The position numbers and the translations under genes are program-made. The notes beneath the pieces are model-generated. The model made no database searches. It saw nothing but the letters and a program-made list of their open reading frames with translations, and was not told the DNA's origin. A stretch of 64,000 bases of DNA from Sphingomonas sp. J315 (lineage in GTDB: Bacteria; Pseudomonadota; Alphaproteobacteria; Sphingomonadales; Sphingomonadaceae): contig NZ_CP088296.1 of NCBI RefSeq assembly GCF_024666595.1, forward strand, positions 620,001 through 684,000. The letters are read 5' to 3'. This document shows, one piece after another, positions 21,049-30,843 of this stretch (position 1 is its first letter; every line of letters starts with the position of its first letter).

Positions 21049-21780
21049 TCACGCAACCGCCCTGTTAATCCGGTCGACCAGCCGCTCGCGTGCCGCCAGC
21101 ACCTCCGCCGCCTTGCCGTGGAGCAGGTCGCGTTCGAGGAAATGGCCGGTGAGGCGGAGGCCGTCCAGGATGTCGTCCCACTCCGCTGCGCCGCCCTCGC
21201 GGAGGAATGGCGGTAGGCGGAACAGCCTTGCCTCATAGCCCACCGCTGCGGCGGTGCTGACCGCCATGCCGCTTTTGGGGCTGACGAACGCCAGATCCTC
21301 GGTCCCGCCGGTGGCGACGCACTGGTCGAGGTCGAGGCCGAAGCCGAGCAGGGCCAGCAGCAACAATTCGTAGCGGACCATCGCCACCGCCCAGCCCCGC
21401 GCCGCCGGGGCGGCTTCGATGGCGTCGAGCAGACCGCCAAGTGCCGCATGGATCGGCGGATAGGTCTGGCCCTCGGGCAAGGCCGCGGCGGTCAGCGCGG
21501 TGGCCCAATCGATCGCCGCGGCGGGGAGCGGCTCGCGGAACAGCGGGGCGCGGCTGTGCGTCAGTTCCGCCACCAGGGCCGGCAGTTGATCCTCGGTCCT
21601 GGCCCGCCAATCCCCGAGGATGTCGTTGCCGGGCTGAAGCACCGGGCGGTGTTGCCGCGACCGACCGCCGCGGACATAGCCCGCCAACAACCCCGCTTCC
21701 GCCGTCAGCGCCCGGACGATCGCGCCGCTCTCGCCATGGGGGCGGATCGCGACGATGATGGCGGGGGCACGCAGATGCAT
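21049..21780 (-). CDS. recO: DNA repair protein RecO
   Basis: Recombination mediator that helps RecA load on gapped DNA with RecF/RecR. The N-terminal OB-fold ([41 protein letters not shown]) and the C-terminal helical domain ([26 protein letters not shown]) match RecO. 243 residues is usual. The zinc cysteines seen in some RecO proteins are not evident, as in many alphaproteobacteria. It follows the GNAT gene by 9 bases and precedes leuB by 49. Confidence 0.93.
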   Translation of the reverse strand: MHLRAPAIIVAIRPHGESGAIVRALTAEAGLLAGYVRGGRSRQHRPVLQPGNDILGDWRARTEDQLPALVAELTHSRAPLFREPLPAAAIDWATALTAAALPEGQTYPPIHAALGGLLDAIEAAPAARGWAVAMVRYELLLLALLGFGLDLDQCVATGGTEDLAFVSPKSGMAVSTAAAVGYEARLFRLPPFLREGGAAEWDDILDGLRLTGHFLERDLLHGKAAEVLAARERLVDRINRAVA

Positions 21781-21789
21781 GCCCTGCCC

Positions 21790-22710
21790 TTATCCCCGCC
21801 GCAGCTTCTTTGACAGCTTCTCCAGTCCGACCGCCTCGACCAGTGCCTTCCCGCCGGCCACCGTCCGGTTGAACCCGCCCAGCGCCGCCGTCGTCACGCG
21901 GTTCGTCAAACTTGGGCGCAGGAGCAACAAGTCCACACAGGGGACACCGCCGGTGGCGTATTGGCGTTTGTGTTGGCCATCTCCCTCCGTAAAGTCGAAT
22001 CTGGCGAATTTTTGTTCCTCAAAGAGGTCGCGGAACGCTTCTACTTGCAACACCGCGCCGGGGGACAAGTCGTTGAACGCCGGATCGTGCCCGACATATT
22101 CATAGACCAGAGTCTCGCCATGCGCGGGGCAATAGAGATAGGCGGCGGGCTCGCCCTCAATGAACAACAGCCAGGCGCGGACATCGTCCGCCGCCGCCGC
22201 GCTCAGCATCCCCCGGATGAACTCCGGATTGGCGGGCAACCCCTCCCCCATCAGCTTTTCCTGATAGGTGCGCAGCGCGATGCGGCGGGCCAGATCGTGA
22301 AACGTCTCCAGCTCCGTCGGCGTGCGATAGCTGCGGATGTCGAGATCGCCGCCGGAAACCTGTGCGATCTTTTTCGCCTTGCGCCGCACGCCCTGTCGCG
22401 CATTGCTCGACAGGCCGCCCATATAGGCGTCGAACCCGCCGGTCAGGTCGGCATAGTATCGCGTATATTTCTGGCGGACGAAGCCGATCATCCGGCCCGA
22501 GGCATAGACCATCGCCTCCAGCCGATCCTCGGGCAGCGAGGTCACGACATAGCCATGCGCGTCGCGCGGCAAGGGCGGAAGCACGGGCAAGCGGCCCTCG
22601 CGTGCCTCGTCGAGGCTGAGCGGCACGCGGACCATGTCGCGCTGCACCGCCATCAACGTCCGCGCCCCGATGCGGAAGTTGAGCGGGGTGGGACGCGCGG
22701 TCGCGGTCAT
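21790..22710 (-). CDS. BioF2/CelD-like GNAT acetyltransferase domain protein
   Basis: 306 residues from ATG 22710 (MTATARPTPLNFRIGART), which overlaps the stop of the upstream deacetylase gene (ATGA). The C-terminal half is a GNAT_6 (BioF2-like, FemAB-related) domain: FHDLARRIALRTYQEKLMGE, AWLLFIEGEPAAYLYCPAHG, ARFDFTEGDGQHKRQYATGG. These proteins occur with cell-envelope polysaccharide genes (for example cellulose CelD). Coupling to a polysaccharide deacetylase suggests acyl or aminoacyl modification of a glycan; the substrate is unknown. The frame beyond 22710 is a shadow of the deacetylase. Confidence 0.85.
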   Translation of the reverse strand: MTATARPTPLNFRIGARTLMAVQRDMVRVPLSLDEAREGRLPVLPPLPRDAHGYVVTSLPEDRLEAMVYASGRMIGFVRQKYTRYYADLTGGFDAYMGGLSSNARQGVRRKAKKIAQVSGGDLDIRSYRTPTELETFHDLARRIALRTYQEKLMGEGLPANPEFIRGMLSAAAADDVRAWLLFIEGEPAAYLYCPAHGETLVYEYVGHDPAFNDLSPGAVLQVEAFRDLFEEQKFARFDFTEGDGQHKRQYATGGVPCVDLLLLRPSLTNRVTTAALGGFNRTVAGGKALVEAVGLEKLSKKLRRG

Positions 22711-23660
22711 GCGGCGCGTTCCGACACGAGGTTGGACCAGAGCTGCTGCGCCTGACGCATCCGGGTGCGGATCAGGCTGGGGCCGAGCGGGGCGTCGTCC
22801 TGATCGAGCGGGAGATGGGTGAGGTCGGCAAAATGCACCGTCTCCATGCCGCCGCGCCGCTCCGCGAGCATCGCACACAGCGCGTCGAAGCGGGCGACAT
22901 GCACCGCATTGGGGCGGGTGCCGGACCGGTTGGCAAGCTCGAACCCGTGGCTGACGATGGTCACCGCCGCATGCCCCGCCGCCACCGCATGGTCGAGCGC
23001 ATCGCGCATCTCGGCGGTCGACAGCGCGCAGATCTGGAAATGCCGGAGATGGCCGCGCACATCCTCGATCAAGGTCACCGGCACTTCGATCACGCCGCGA
23101 TGCTCGACCGGGGCAATCTGACGCGGCGCGAGGCCGATCGCGCTGGGCCAGGGATGTTCGGAGCCGTTATGGCTGCTGTCGTAACGGATGCCGAGTTCAG
23201 CAAGGGCGGCGAGCGTGTCGTCGCTGGCGCTGTAGCTGCCCGATCGGAAGGCAATCGGGCGCGGTGCCCCAGCGGCGACGAGCAGGTCGGACGCGGCGCG
23301 GATCAGCTCCCGCTGCTCGGTCAGATTATAGTCGATCAGTTCGAACGACGCGGCGGCACTGCGATCCTCGTCGCACGCAGCGGCCCAATTGGGATGGAGG
23401 TGCAGCTGAACCTCCTGCCCCGCGTCAAGAATCGCCTCGACCACGCGGCGGATCGGATCGAGGCCATGCGCCACTGCGGGCATCGGATCGACGAAGAAGG
23501 TGGCTTTGAGGCCATGCTCCGCAAAGCGGCGCAGCTGATAGCCAATGCCGACCCCGGCCGGCTCCAGCGACCGCTCCGCAATCTCCGCCAGCGACAGCCC
23601 GGCGGCATGGTGCCGCCACATCAGCTCGGTATCGACCGTCAGGAAAACGCGCGTGGGCAT
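22707..23660 (-). CDS. Polysaccharide deacetylase family protein (WalW-like)
   Basis: 317-residue NodB-type protein. The metal-binding first motif TVDTEL is at residues 8-13, HLHPNW supplies the two histidines, and RSGSYSASDDTL is the third motif. No signal peptide is visible, so it may act in the cytoplasm. Members remove N- or O-acetyl groups from sugars. First gene of the run deacetylase, GNAT, recO, leuB, GT2-GtrA; its stop overlaps the GNAT start, and the pair probably modifies one envelope sugar. Confidence 0.87.
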   Translation of the reverse strand: MPTRVFLTVDTELMWRHHAAGLSLAEIAERSLEPAGVGIGYQLRRFAEHGLKATFFVDPMPAVAHGLDPIRRVVEAILDAGQEVQLHLHPNWAAACDEDRSAAASFELIDYNLTEQRELIRAASDLLVAAGAPRPIAFRSGSYSASDDTLAALAELGIRYDSSHNGSEHPWPSAIGLAPRQIAPVEHRGVIEVPVTLIEDVRGHLRHFQICALSTAEMRDALDHAVAAGHAAVTIVSHGFELANRSGTRPNAVHVARFDALCAMLAERRGGMETVHFADLTHLPLDQDDAPLGPSLIRTRMRQAQQLWSNLVSERAA

Positions 23661-23936
23661 GGCCGGTGTCTAGCGGACGGGGGTGAAGAAATCGCAAAAT
23701 GTGGGCGGGGTTGGTGAACGACCGCGTTCACCATGCTGACAATTCTGACAAGATGTCCGTATGTGAGGGGCGCCGCCGGACACTTCCGCGTGATGCGGGC
23801 GTGCGGGGGTGGCAGGGTGCTGGGCATGGCGGGAGTGTAGTGGCTGTGGGGCTTGTAGGACAGCCCCTGGAGGTGACGCTGCGTTCGGACCCGTGCTTCT
23901 GCAATGCGGTGAAGCGGTCAGTTAGTGCCAAGCAGC

Positions 23937-24257
23937 TCAATTGCCCTCGGCGTCTACCATGAATACCACCGGTTTCCCCCGCGTGGTCGGTTCCCATCCC
24001 GCCGACAGCGCGGCGCGGACGCACCGCGAAATCGTGGCGTCGTCGAGCTGGAGGCGACCGGGCGGCAACCCCTTCATCAGCCGCTTGGGCGGGGGAAATT
24101 CCACCAGCGCCTCGCGCCTGGCATCACGCTGTTGCAGGGAGATCGTCATGCCTCTCCAACCCTCGTCATCGGACAGATGCGGTTCGCGCTGAAGGTGCCA
24201 ATCGTAGAGAATACCGTCGACCTGGACGGCACCGCCTTTGCTTTGAGACTTTGACAT
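23937..24257 (-). CDS. Conserved hypothetical protein
   Basis: 106 residues from ATG 24257 (MSKSQSKGGAVQVDGILYDW), hydrophilic and without membrane segments. It reads well as a folded cytosolic protein (WHLQREPHLSDDEGWRGM, FPPPKRLMKGLPPGRLQLDD, GWEPTTRGKPVVFMVDAEGN) but I do not recognise a family. The open frame extends to 24359, but a ribosome site (GAGGCGCGG) lies just before 24257. Divergent from rlmJ. The 276 bases between it and the deacetylase gene hold no gene that I can support. Confidence 0.65.
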   Translation of the reverse strand: MSKSQSKGGAVQVDGILYDWHLQREPHLSDDEGWRGMTISLQQRDARREALVEFPPPKRLMKGLPPGRLQLDDATISRCVRAALSAGWEPTTRGKPVVFMVDAEGN

Positions 24258-24432
24258 ATCCGCGCCTCTAGCATGACCGATCTTGCAAGGCCTAGCTGAA
24301 CGTCTAGGCAAGGTTTGCCAGTGGCACGCAAGACCGACGATGCAGTTCGACGCGCACATCCATCGTGTCGGGATCGGCTTCCCCGGTCAGTAGTGCGTAA
24401 ACAGGGCAAAGCGGCAGGGTTTTGGATTTTCA

Positions 24433-25263
24433 ATGAATTATCGCCATTCCTTCCACGCCGGCAACAGCGCCGATGTGGTGAAGCACAGCCTGCTGATCGC
24501 CCTTGTCCGGGCATTGCAGCAAAAACCGGGCGCGTTGACCCTGATCGACACCCATGCCGGCTGCGGGCTCTACGACCTGGGCGGCGAGCAGGCGCAGCGC
24601 ACCGGCGAGGCTGCACAGGGGGTTTTTCGCGTCTTTGCCGATGCGAACCCTTTGCTGGACGATTATCGCGCTGCCGTGCGGGCGGTGAATGTCGGCGCGG
24701 AGCCGCGCCTTTATCCCGGATCGCCACAGGTCCTGGCGCAGCTGCTGCGCCCGCAGGACGCGCTGATCCTCAACGAAAAGCATCCCGAGGATGCGTACGC
24801 CCTGCGCGGCGCGATGCGCGGTACGCCCGCCGCCGTGCACGAACGCGATGCCTATGAGCTGTGGCTGGCGATGCTGCCGACCCGCACGGCGCGCGGCGTG
24901 GTGGTAGTCGATCCGCCGTACGAGCAGACCGACGAGCGCGCCCGGATCACCGCCACCCTCGCTGCCGCGCACCGCAAATGGGCGCATGGCGTGACGGTGA
25001 TCTGGTATCCGCTGAAGGACCGCGCGACGCATCAGCAGTGGAAGAACAAGCTGCGCAACCTGAACATCCCGAAATTCCTGGTCGTCGAGCATTGGCTGTA
25101 CGATGCCGACCAGCCCAGCATCTACAACGGCGCGGGCCTGTTCATCGTCAATCCGCCCTATGCCTTTACGCAGGAACTGCCGCCGCTGCTGGAGGCGCTC
25201 CGTGCCACGCTCGCACCGGCGGGGCATCGGGGCATGATCACTGCGAACTGGTTGGACAATTGA
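24433..25263 (+). CDS. rlmJ: 23S rRNA (adenine(2030)-N6)-methyltransferase RlmJ
   Basis: SAM-dependent methyltransferase that modifies A2030 of 23S rRNA. It starts MNYRHSFHAGNSADVVKHS, the family signature, has LIDTHAGCGLYDL for SAM binding and the catalytic DPPYEQ (N6-adenine type, residues 158-163), then VIWYPLKDR and GAGLFIVNPPY. 276 residues, normal for the family. A single gene, divergent from the hypothetical at 24257 and convergent with uvrC. Confidence 0.95.
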   Translation: MNYRHSFHAGNSADVVKHSLLIALVRALQQKPGALTLIDTHAGCGLYDLGGEQAQRTGEAAQGVFRVFADANPLLDDYRAAVRAVNVGAEPRLYPGSPQVLAQLLRPQDALILNEKHPEDAYALRGAMRGTPAAVHERDAYELWLAMLPTRTARGVVVVDPPYEQTDERARITATLAAAHRKWAHGVTVIWYPLKDRATHQQWKNKLRNLNIPKFLVVEHWLYDADQPSIYNGAGLFIVNPPYAFTQELPPLLEALRATLAPAGHRGMITANWLDN

Positions 25264-25298
25264 AGATGCGCCCGGTCCCGGCCCTGCGTCACGCCGCG

Positions 25299-27215
25299 TC
25301 ACCGCGCATGATAGAAATCATAGACTTGCTGCGCCACCGCCGCGCTCACCCCGGGCGCTTTCTGTAGATCCTCCAGGCTCGCGCCGCGCACCGCCTTGGC
25401 CGTGCCGAAATGCATCAGCAGCGCCTTCTTGCGCGCGGGGCCGATGCCGGGGACTTCGTCGAGCGGGCTGGCACCGATGGCCTTGGCACGCTTTGCCCGG
25501 TGCGCGCCGATGGCGAAGCGGTGGACTTCGTCGCGGAGTTTCTGAATGTGGAACAAGGCCGGCGCGTTGGTCGGGAGCATGCGTTCGCTGCCGTCCATCA
25601 GGTGGAAGACTTCGCGGCCTTCGCGGCCGTGGTGCGGGCCTTTGGCGACGCCGACCATGCAGACGTCCTCGATCCCCAGTTCCTCGAGCACGGCGCGGGC
25701 GGCGCTGAGCTGGCCCTTGCCGCCGTCGATCAGGACGAGGTCGGGCCACACGCCCTTGTCGCGGTCGGGGTCTTCCTCCTGCGCGCGGGCGAAGCGGCGG
25801 GTGAAGACTTCGCGCATCATCGCGAAATCGTCGTCGGTGGCGGCGCTCTTGATGTTGAACTTGCGATACTGGCCGGTGCGGAATCCCTCTGGCCCAGCGA
25901 CGATCATCGCGCCGACGGCGTGGGCGCCCTGAATATGGCTGTTGTCATAGACTTCGATGCGGTCGGGCGGTTCGGGCAGGCCGAACAGGTCGGCGATATC
26001 GCGCAGGATCTTTGCCTGAGTGGTCGATTCGGCCATGCGGCGGTCGAGCGCCTCGATCGCGTTGCGCTTGGCCTGATCGAGCAGGCGGCGGCGGGTGCCG
26101 CGCTGCGGCATGCCGATCGCGACCTTGCGCCCGGCGCGTTCGGCGAGGGCTTCGGAGAGGAGCTTCAGGTCGTCGAGATTGCGGTCGACGAAGATGGTGC
26201 GCGGCGGGGGCACTTCCTCATAGAATTGCATGAGGAATTGGGTGAACACCTCATCCTCCGGCACATCGGCGGTGTGCGCGGGGAAGAAGGCGCGGTGGCC
26301 CCAATTCTGGCCGCCACGGATGAAGAAGGCCTGGATGCCGATCTGGCCCTGTTTGGCGGCCATGGCGAAGATGTCTGCGTCGCCGATCCCCTCCGCATTG
26401 ATCGCCTGGCTGCCCTGGATGAAGGTGAGCGCCTTCAACCGGTCGCGCAGGATCGCGGCGAGCTCGAAGTCGAGATTTTCGGCGGCGGCCTGCATCTGCT
26501 CGCCGAGCTTGGCCTGAACCTTGGTCGACTTGCCCATCAGGAAGTCGCGGGAGTCGGCAACCAGCTCGGCATAGCCCGCCTTGTCGATGCGATCGACGCA
26601 GGGGGCCGAGCAGCGGCGGATCTGGTAGAGCAGGCACGGGCGGTCGCGGGTGTTGAAGAAGCTGTCGGTGCAGCTGCGCAGCAGGAAGAGTTTCTGGAGC
26701 GCGTTCAATGTCTTGCGCACCTGCCCCGCGCCGGCGAACGGGCCGAAATAGTCGCCCTTCGCCCGGCGCGCGCCGCGATGGAGCTGGACGCGGGGGAAGT
26801 CATGGTCGCCGCGCAGGAGGATGTAGGGGAACGACTTATCGTCGCGCAACAGGACGTTGTAGGGCGGGCGGAAGCGCTTGATCAGCTGCGCTTCGAGGAG
26901 GAGCGCCTCGGCCTCGTTATTGGTCGTCACCACGGTCATCGACCGCGTCTGGGCGATCATGCGGCGCAGCCGATTGAGAGCTTCGCGGGCTGGGTGTAGT
27001 TGGCGACGCGGTTCTTGAGCGCGCGGGCCTTGCCGACATAGAGCACGTCGCCGCGCGCATCCTGCATGCGATAGACGCCGGGGCGGGCGGGGGAGTGTTT
27101 TCAGGACATTGCGGATGGCCGCGACCCCGGCGTCGAGATCGGGGGTTTCCGACCCGCGCACGGCATAGGTGGCGGAGTCTTCGTTGAAGCGGTTGGGGGA
27201 ATTGGGGTCGGACAT
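25299..27215 (-). CDS. uvrC: UvrABC system protein C, with two compensating frameshifts in the GIY-YIG domain
   Basis: Dual nuclease of nucleotide excision repair. Residues after 80 are normal: UvrB-binding segment, DNA-contact domain with [15 protein letters not shown], the RNase H-like 5' nuclease, and C-terminal helix-hairpin-helix motifs ([13 protein letters not shown]). Residues 41-80 do not match UvrC, but the adjacent frame does: [20 protein letters not shown], then [20 protein letters not shown]. One extra G at 27089-27093 and one missing T at 26974-26975 (plus strand) shift the frame out and back. As read, the 3'-incision nuclease motif would be lost. Probable sequence error. Confidence 0.93.
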   Translation of the reverse strand: MSDPNSPNRFNEDSATYAVRGSETPDLDAGVAAIRNVLKTLPRPPRRLSHAGCARRRALCRQGPRAQEPRRQLHPAREALNRLRRMIAQTRSMTVVTTNNEAEALLLEAQLIKRFRPPYNVLLRDDKSFPYILLRGDHDFPRVQLHRGARRAKGDYFGPFAGAGQVRKTLNALQKLFLLRSCTDSFFNTRDRPCLLYQIRRCSAPCVDRIDKAGYAELVADSRDFLMGKSTKVQAKLGEQMQAAAENLDFELAAILRDRLKALTFIQGSQAINAEGIGDADIFAMAAKQGQIGIQAFFIRGGQNWGHRAFFPAHTADVPEDEVFTQFLMQFYEEVPPPRTIFVDRNLDDLKLLSEALAERAGRKVAIGMPQRGTRRRLLDQAKRNAIEALDRRMAESTTQAKILRDIADLFGLPEPPDRIEVYDNSHIQGAHAVGAMIVAGPEGFRTGQYRKFNIKSAATDDDFAMMREVFTRRFARAQEEDPDRDKGVWPDLVLIDGGKGQLSAARAVLEELGIEDVCMVGVAKGPHHGREGREVFHLMDGSERMLPTNAPALFHIQKLRDEVHRFAIGAHRAKRAKAIGASPLDEVPGIGPARKKALLMHFGTAKAVRGASLEDLQKAPGVSAAVAQQVYDFYHAR

Positions 27216-27301
27216 CGAACGCCCGATCTAGGCATTGCGCGGGGGGCTAGGCCAGAGCACAATCCTTGTGTATTGCATCAGCAACACACATGGGAGGAAC
27301 G

Positions 27302-28747
27302 ATGCGAAAGATGCTAGCGGCGCTCGCGGGATTTGCGCTCGTCGTTGGGAGCGCGCAGGGGCAGGCGCGCGCGTGGGACCCCGCGCCTTGGCTCGCCGAT
27401 GTCGCGCAGATGCGTGCGGCGTTCGAGACCAAATATGCGAACCGTGAATGGCTGGAGCAGGAGCGCGGCGTTGCCATCGCCCGCACGTTCGACCAGCTGG
27501 CGGCGCAGCTCCGGACCGCCGGAAGCGATGCGGAGGCGCGGGCGATTCTCGACCGCGCCATCCGGGGCATCGGCGATGGCCATGTCGCGCTGCGCTGGCC
27601 CCGCCCGCAGTCCGCTACTCCCGTTATGCCCGCCACGGCCCCGGCGCCGACCAGCGTGGCGTCGCTCTGCCAGTCGATCGGCTATGACGCGCGCAAGGGG
27701 CGGCCCGGTATCGCGTCTGCACTCCTCGGCTACCGCGCGCTGGTCGATAAGGGGGCGCTCGATGCGGGCGTCGTGGCGACGGCGGGTGAGACGGTGGGCG
27801 TGCTGCGCATCCCCGTATTCGATCCGCACGCCTTTCCTCAGCTATGCGCCGACGCCGTCGCCGCGCTGCAGCTGCCGATCGACAAGCCGTGCGATGATAG
27901 CTGCAAGAATGCGGTGATCACCCACGCCTATGCTGCGCTCACCCGCGACATGGCGACGCGATTGGGCCAGCTACAGGCTGTGGGAGCGACGTCTTTGCTG
28001 GTCGACCTGACCGGGAATGGCGGGGGCAGCGAATGGGCGGAGGCCGCCGCGCGCATGGTCACGGCGAAGCGGCTTACTTCGGCCCCGGTCGGGTTCGTGC
28101 GCGGTCCGCACTGGGCAGGGACCTGGGGGAGGCTGGCCGAGCTGCTGCACGGCTGGGCCAGGACCGCCCCCGAAGCGGAGCGGGCGAAGCTGCGCGCGCT
28201 GGCGGAGAAGGCGGATGCGGCGCGCGTGGCGGCGGAGACGCCCTGCGCTCCCGACACCGGCTGCCAATGGCTGGGTCGCGCTGGCTATGCGACCGGGCTG
28301 GTCGGCAGCGCGGAACCCGGCGAATGGCTGGGCAGCGAATGGGGCGCATGGGTGTTCAGCGCGGGCCAGCATGCCTATCAGGAGGGCGCGTGGCGCGGCC
28401 CGGTGATGGTGCTCGTCGATCAGGAGACCTGGTCCGCCGCCGAACAATTCACCGCGCTGTTACAGGACGCGCGCGTCGCGACGATCGTCGGTGCGCGGAC
28501 CGGCGGCGCGGGATGCGGCTATACCTGGGGCGGCACGCCGACGACGCTCAATCACAGCGGCGCGACCTTGCTGCTGCCCGATTGCGCACGGTTCCGCGCC
28601 GATGGCAGCAATGAGGTGGCGGGCATCGTTCCTGACGTGACGATCGGTTGGCGCGCGACCGACAGCGTGGCATTTCGGTCCCGCCTGCTCAATGCCGCAC
28701 TGCCCGCCGCCGTGGCGCGCGCGCAAGCGCTGCATGGCGACCGCTGA
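27302..28747 (+). CDS. S41 family peptidase, secreted
   Basis: 481 residues from ATG 27302, preceded by GGGAGG. The signal peptide (MRKMLAALAGFALVVGSAQG) exports it. The C-terminal half is a tail-specific protease (S41) domain: LLVDLTGNGGGSEWAE, VLVDQETWSAAEQFTALLQD (Ser in WSAAEQ as the likely nucleophile) and ARTGGAGCGYTWGG. I see no PDZ domain, and eight or so cysteines suggest disulfides. Members degrade misfolded or C-terminally marked proteins; the substrate here is unknown. Confidence 0.85.
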   Translation: MRKMLAALAGFALVVGSAQGQARAWDPAPWLADVAQMRAAFETKYANREWLEQERGVAIARTFDQLAAQLRTAGSDAEARAILDRAIRGIGDGHVALRWPRPQSATPVMPATAPAPTSVASLCQSIGYDARKGRPGIASALLGYRALVDKGALDAGVVATAGETVGVLRIPVFDPHAFPQLCADAVAALQLPIDKPCDDSCKNAVITHAYAALTRDMATRLGQLQAVGATSLLVDLTGNGGGSEWAEAAARMVTAKRLTSAPVGFVRGPHWAGTWGRLAELLHGWARTAPEAERAKLRALAEKADAARVAAETPCAPDTGCQWLGRAGYATGLVGSAEPGEWLGSEWGAWVFSAGQHAYQEGAWRGPVMVLVDQETWSAAEQFTALLQDARVATIVGARTGGAGCGYTWGGTPTTLNHSGATLLLPDCARFRADGSNEVAGIVPDVTIGWRATDSVAFRSRLLNAALPAAVARAQALHGDR

Positions 28748-28813
28748 GCGAGGGAATTGCACGGGGCGGCCCATCTGTTAGCGTGTCCGCCATCTGATTT
28801 CGGGGGATCCTTC

Positions 28814-30133
28814 ATGCGCCTGCTCACCGCCCTGCTCGCAACTTCGCTGCTCGCCACGCCATCACTGGCCGAGCCCGATTTCGCCCCGGCGGTGGAGGCG
28901 GATTATGCGGCGCATCTCGAAGCCTTGTTCATCGATTTCCACAAGAATCCCGAGCTGTCGTACAAGGAGACGCGCACCGCCGCGATCATGGCGAAGGAGC
29001 TGCGCGCGGTCGGTGGAATCGAGGTGACCGAGGGGGTCGGCGGGACCGGCGTCGTGGGCGTGATGAAGAACGGCACCGGTCCGACGATCCTGGTGCGCGC
29101 CGACATGGACGGGCTACCGCTCAAGGAGGATAGCGGGCTCGCCTATGCCTCGACGGTGACGCAGGAGGATATCGACGGCGTGGTGAAGCCGGTGATGCAT
29201 GCGTGCGGGCATGACGTGCACATCACCTCGCTGATCGGCACCGCGCGGCAGCTGGCCAAGCTCAAGAGCCGGTGGAAGGGCACCGTCGTGTTCGTCATAC
29301 AGCCCGCCGAGGAGCGGATCGGCGGCGCGCGCAAGATGATGGAGGACGGGCTCTACACCCGTTTCCCCAAGCCCGATTATGCGGTGGCGTTCCACGTCAC
29401 CTCGGGCTTTCCGACCGGCAAGATCGGGCTGGAGCCGGGGATCAGCTCGTCATCGTCGGACAGCGTCGACATCACCATCCACGGCATCGGCACGCATGGT
29501 GCCGCGCCGCATATGGGGAAGGACCCGATCGTGATGGGGTCGCAGATCGTCATGGCGCTGCAGACGCTGGTGAGCCGCGAGATCGCGCCATTGAAGCCCG
29601 GCGTGGTCACCGTCGGATCGTTCCATTCGGGATTCAAGCACAACATCATCAGCGACAAGGCGGAGCTTCAACTGACCGTGCGGTCGGATGACGAAGACAC
29701 GCGCAAGAAGCTGCTCGACGGCATCAAGCGCATCGCCGCCAATGTCGGGCGGATGAACGGTCTGCCCGAGGACAAATTGCCGGTGGTGCGCGTCGGGTTC
29801 AGATCGACCCCGGTGACGCTCAACGATCCGGCGCTGACGACGCGGGTGCGCGGCGCGTTCACCAAGGCGTTCGGCAAGGACATCCTGCGCACCGAACCGC
29901 GCGAGAGCATGGGCGCGGAGGATTTCGCGTACTTCATCGAGCAGAAACTGGGCGTGCCGGGGGCCTATTTCGTGGTCGGCGGGACACCGCAGGCCGAGCT
30001 GGACGCGGCCAAGCGCGGCGAGAAGACGCTGCCCGCGCACCATTCGCCCTTCTTCAAGGTCGAGGCGAAGCCGGCGGTGACGCTGGGGACGACCGCGATG
30101 ACCGTGGCGGTGCTGGATTTGTTGGGGAAGTGA
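28814..30133 (+). CDS. M20 family metallo-amidohydrolase, exported
   Basis: 439 residues from ATG 28814; the signal peptide (MRLLTALLATSLLATPSLAE) points to the periplasm. Metal motifs of the M20D amidohydrolase group (HipO, IAA-amino acid hydrolase) are present: ACGHDVHITSL, QPAEERIGGARKM, and the C-terminal ESMGAEDFAYFIEQ. The dimerisation domain lies at about 210-320. It probably cleaves N-acyl or amide bonds of amino acid conjugates; the substrate is unknown. Located 66 bases after the S41 peptidase on the same strand. Confidence 0.92.
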   Translation: MRLLTALLATSLLATPSLAEPDFAPAVEADYAAHLEALFIDFHKNPELSYKETRTAAIMAKELRAVGGIEVTEGVGGTGVVGVMKNGTGPTILVRADMDGLPLKEDSGLAYASTVTQEDIDGVVKPVMHACGHDVHITSLIGTARQLAKLKSRWKGTVVFVIQPAEERIGGARKMMEDGLYTRFPKPDYAVAFHVTSGFPTGKIGLEPGISSSSSDSVDITIHGIGTHGAAPHMGKDPIVMGSQIVMALQTLVSREIAPLKPGVVTVGSFHSGFKHNIISDKAELQLTVRSDDEDTRKKLLDGIKRIAANVGRMNGLPEDKLPVVRVGFRSTPVTLNDPALTTRVRGAFTKAFGKDILRTEPRESMGAEDFAYFIEQKLGVPGAYFVVGGTPQAELDAAKRGEKTLPAHHSPFFKVEAKPAVTLGTTAMTVAVLDLLGK

Positions 30134-30142
30134 GGCATTACC

Positions 30143-30222
30143 CGTCACCCCGGGCTTGACCCGGGGCCCAGCTTCTTCGACCGGCAAAGGCAGCGGGGCC
30201 CCGGGTCAAGCCCGGGGTGACG
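30143..30222. repeat. REP-like inverted repeat (type 2)
   Basis: Near-perfect arms of about 27 bases: CGTCACCCCGGGCTTGACCC at the left is complementary to GGGTCAAGCCCGGGGTGACG at the right, with a 25-base loop. Sits between the M20 gene and the ATP synthase cluster. Confidence 0.85.
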
Positions 30223-30232
30223 ACAGGCACAG

Positions 30233-30268
30233 AAAAAGGGCGCCGGTCTTTCGACCGACGCCCTTTTT
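30233..30268. terminator. Bidirectional intrinsic terminator
   Basis: AAAAAGGGCG, a GGTC TTTC GACC apex and ACGCCCTTTTT form a strong hairpin with A and T tracts on both sides, between the M20 amidohydrolase (plus) and atpF (minus), able to end transcription from both. Confidence 0.9.
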
Positions 30269-30288
30269 CTTCACCCGGAACCCGCCGC

Positions 30289-30843
30289 TCAGTTGAGCCG
30301 CGAGAGACCCGCGATCGTCTGGTCGACCAGTGCCTTGTCGGCGCTCGCATCGTGCTTCTGCGCGATGATCGCACCGGCCGCCTTGGTCGCGGCCTCGGCG
30401 GCCGTGGCGCGCACCTGGTCGAGCGCGAGGCGCTCGGCCGCGGCGATCTTGTCCTCGGCCATCTTGGTGCGGCGACGGATCAGGTCCTCGGCATCGGACT
30501 TGGCCTTGACCAGCAGCGCCTGTGCCTCCTCATCGGCATGGGCGACCATGGCGGCGGCCTCCTGCTCGACATTGGTGAGCTTGCGCGCATATTCGTCGCG
30601 CAGCGCTTCGGCCTCGGCGCGGAGCTGGTTCGCTTCGTCAAGCCGGGTGCGGATCGCCGCAATCTGCTTGTCGAGCATGCCGCCGATCGCCGACGGCACC
30701 TTCTTCCACACCACGATCAGCAGCAGGCCCAGCATGGCGAGGCCGACCCACATGGTCGCGTCGATGCCGAACACCGCCGGCGCCGCGTGATGGACCTCAG
30801 CCGGAGCCGCGGTTCCCGTGGTCACTGTTGCTTCCTCAGCCAT
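30289..30843 (-). CDS. atpF: ATP synthase F0 subunit b
   Basis: 184-residue stator stalk subunit. One membrane helix near residues 32-48 (MWVGLAMLGLLLIVVWKKVP) is followed by a long charged helix rich in Glu, Lys and Ala that reaches F1. The N-terminal Ala/Val-rich extension is usual for alphaproteobacterial b. It overlaps the b' gene by 8 bases and is last in the F0 operon, which ends at the bidirectional terminator. The F1 genes are not here, as usual for alphaproteobacteria. Confidence 0.93.
   Translation of the reverse strand: MAEEATVTTGTAAPAEVHHAAPAVFGIDATMWVGLAMLGLLLIVVWKKVPSAIGGMLDKQIAAIRTRLDEANQLRAEAEALRDEYARKLTNVEQEAAAMVAHADEEAQALLVKAKSDAEDLIRRRTKMAEDKIAAAERLALDQVRATAAEAATKAAGAIIAQKHDASADKALVDQTIAGLSRLN

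Noticed and set aside
23728..24024. 98-residue minus-strand frame in the gap after the hypothetical gene
   Set aside because: No ribosome site, no signal or domain, and it overlaps a better-supported frame.
25410..26999. 529-residue open frame on the plus strand opposite uvrC
   Set aside because: Antisense shadow of uvrC with no recognisable domain or signal.
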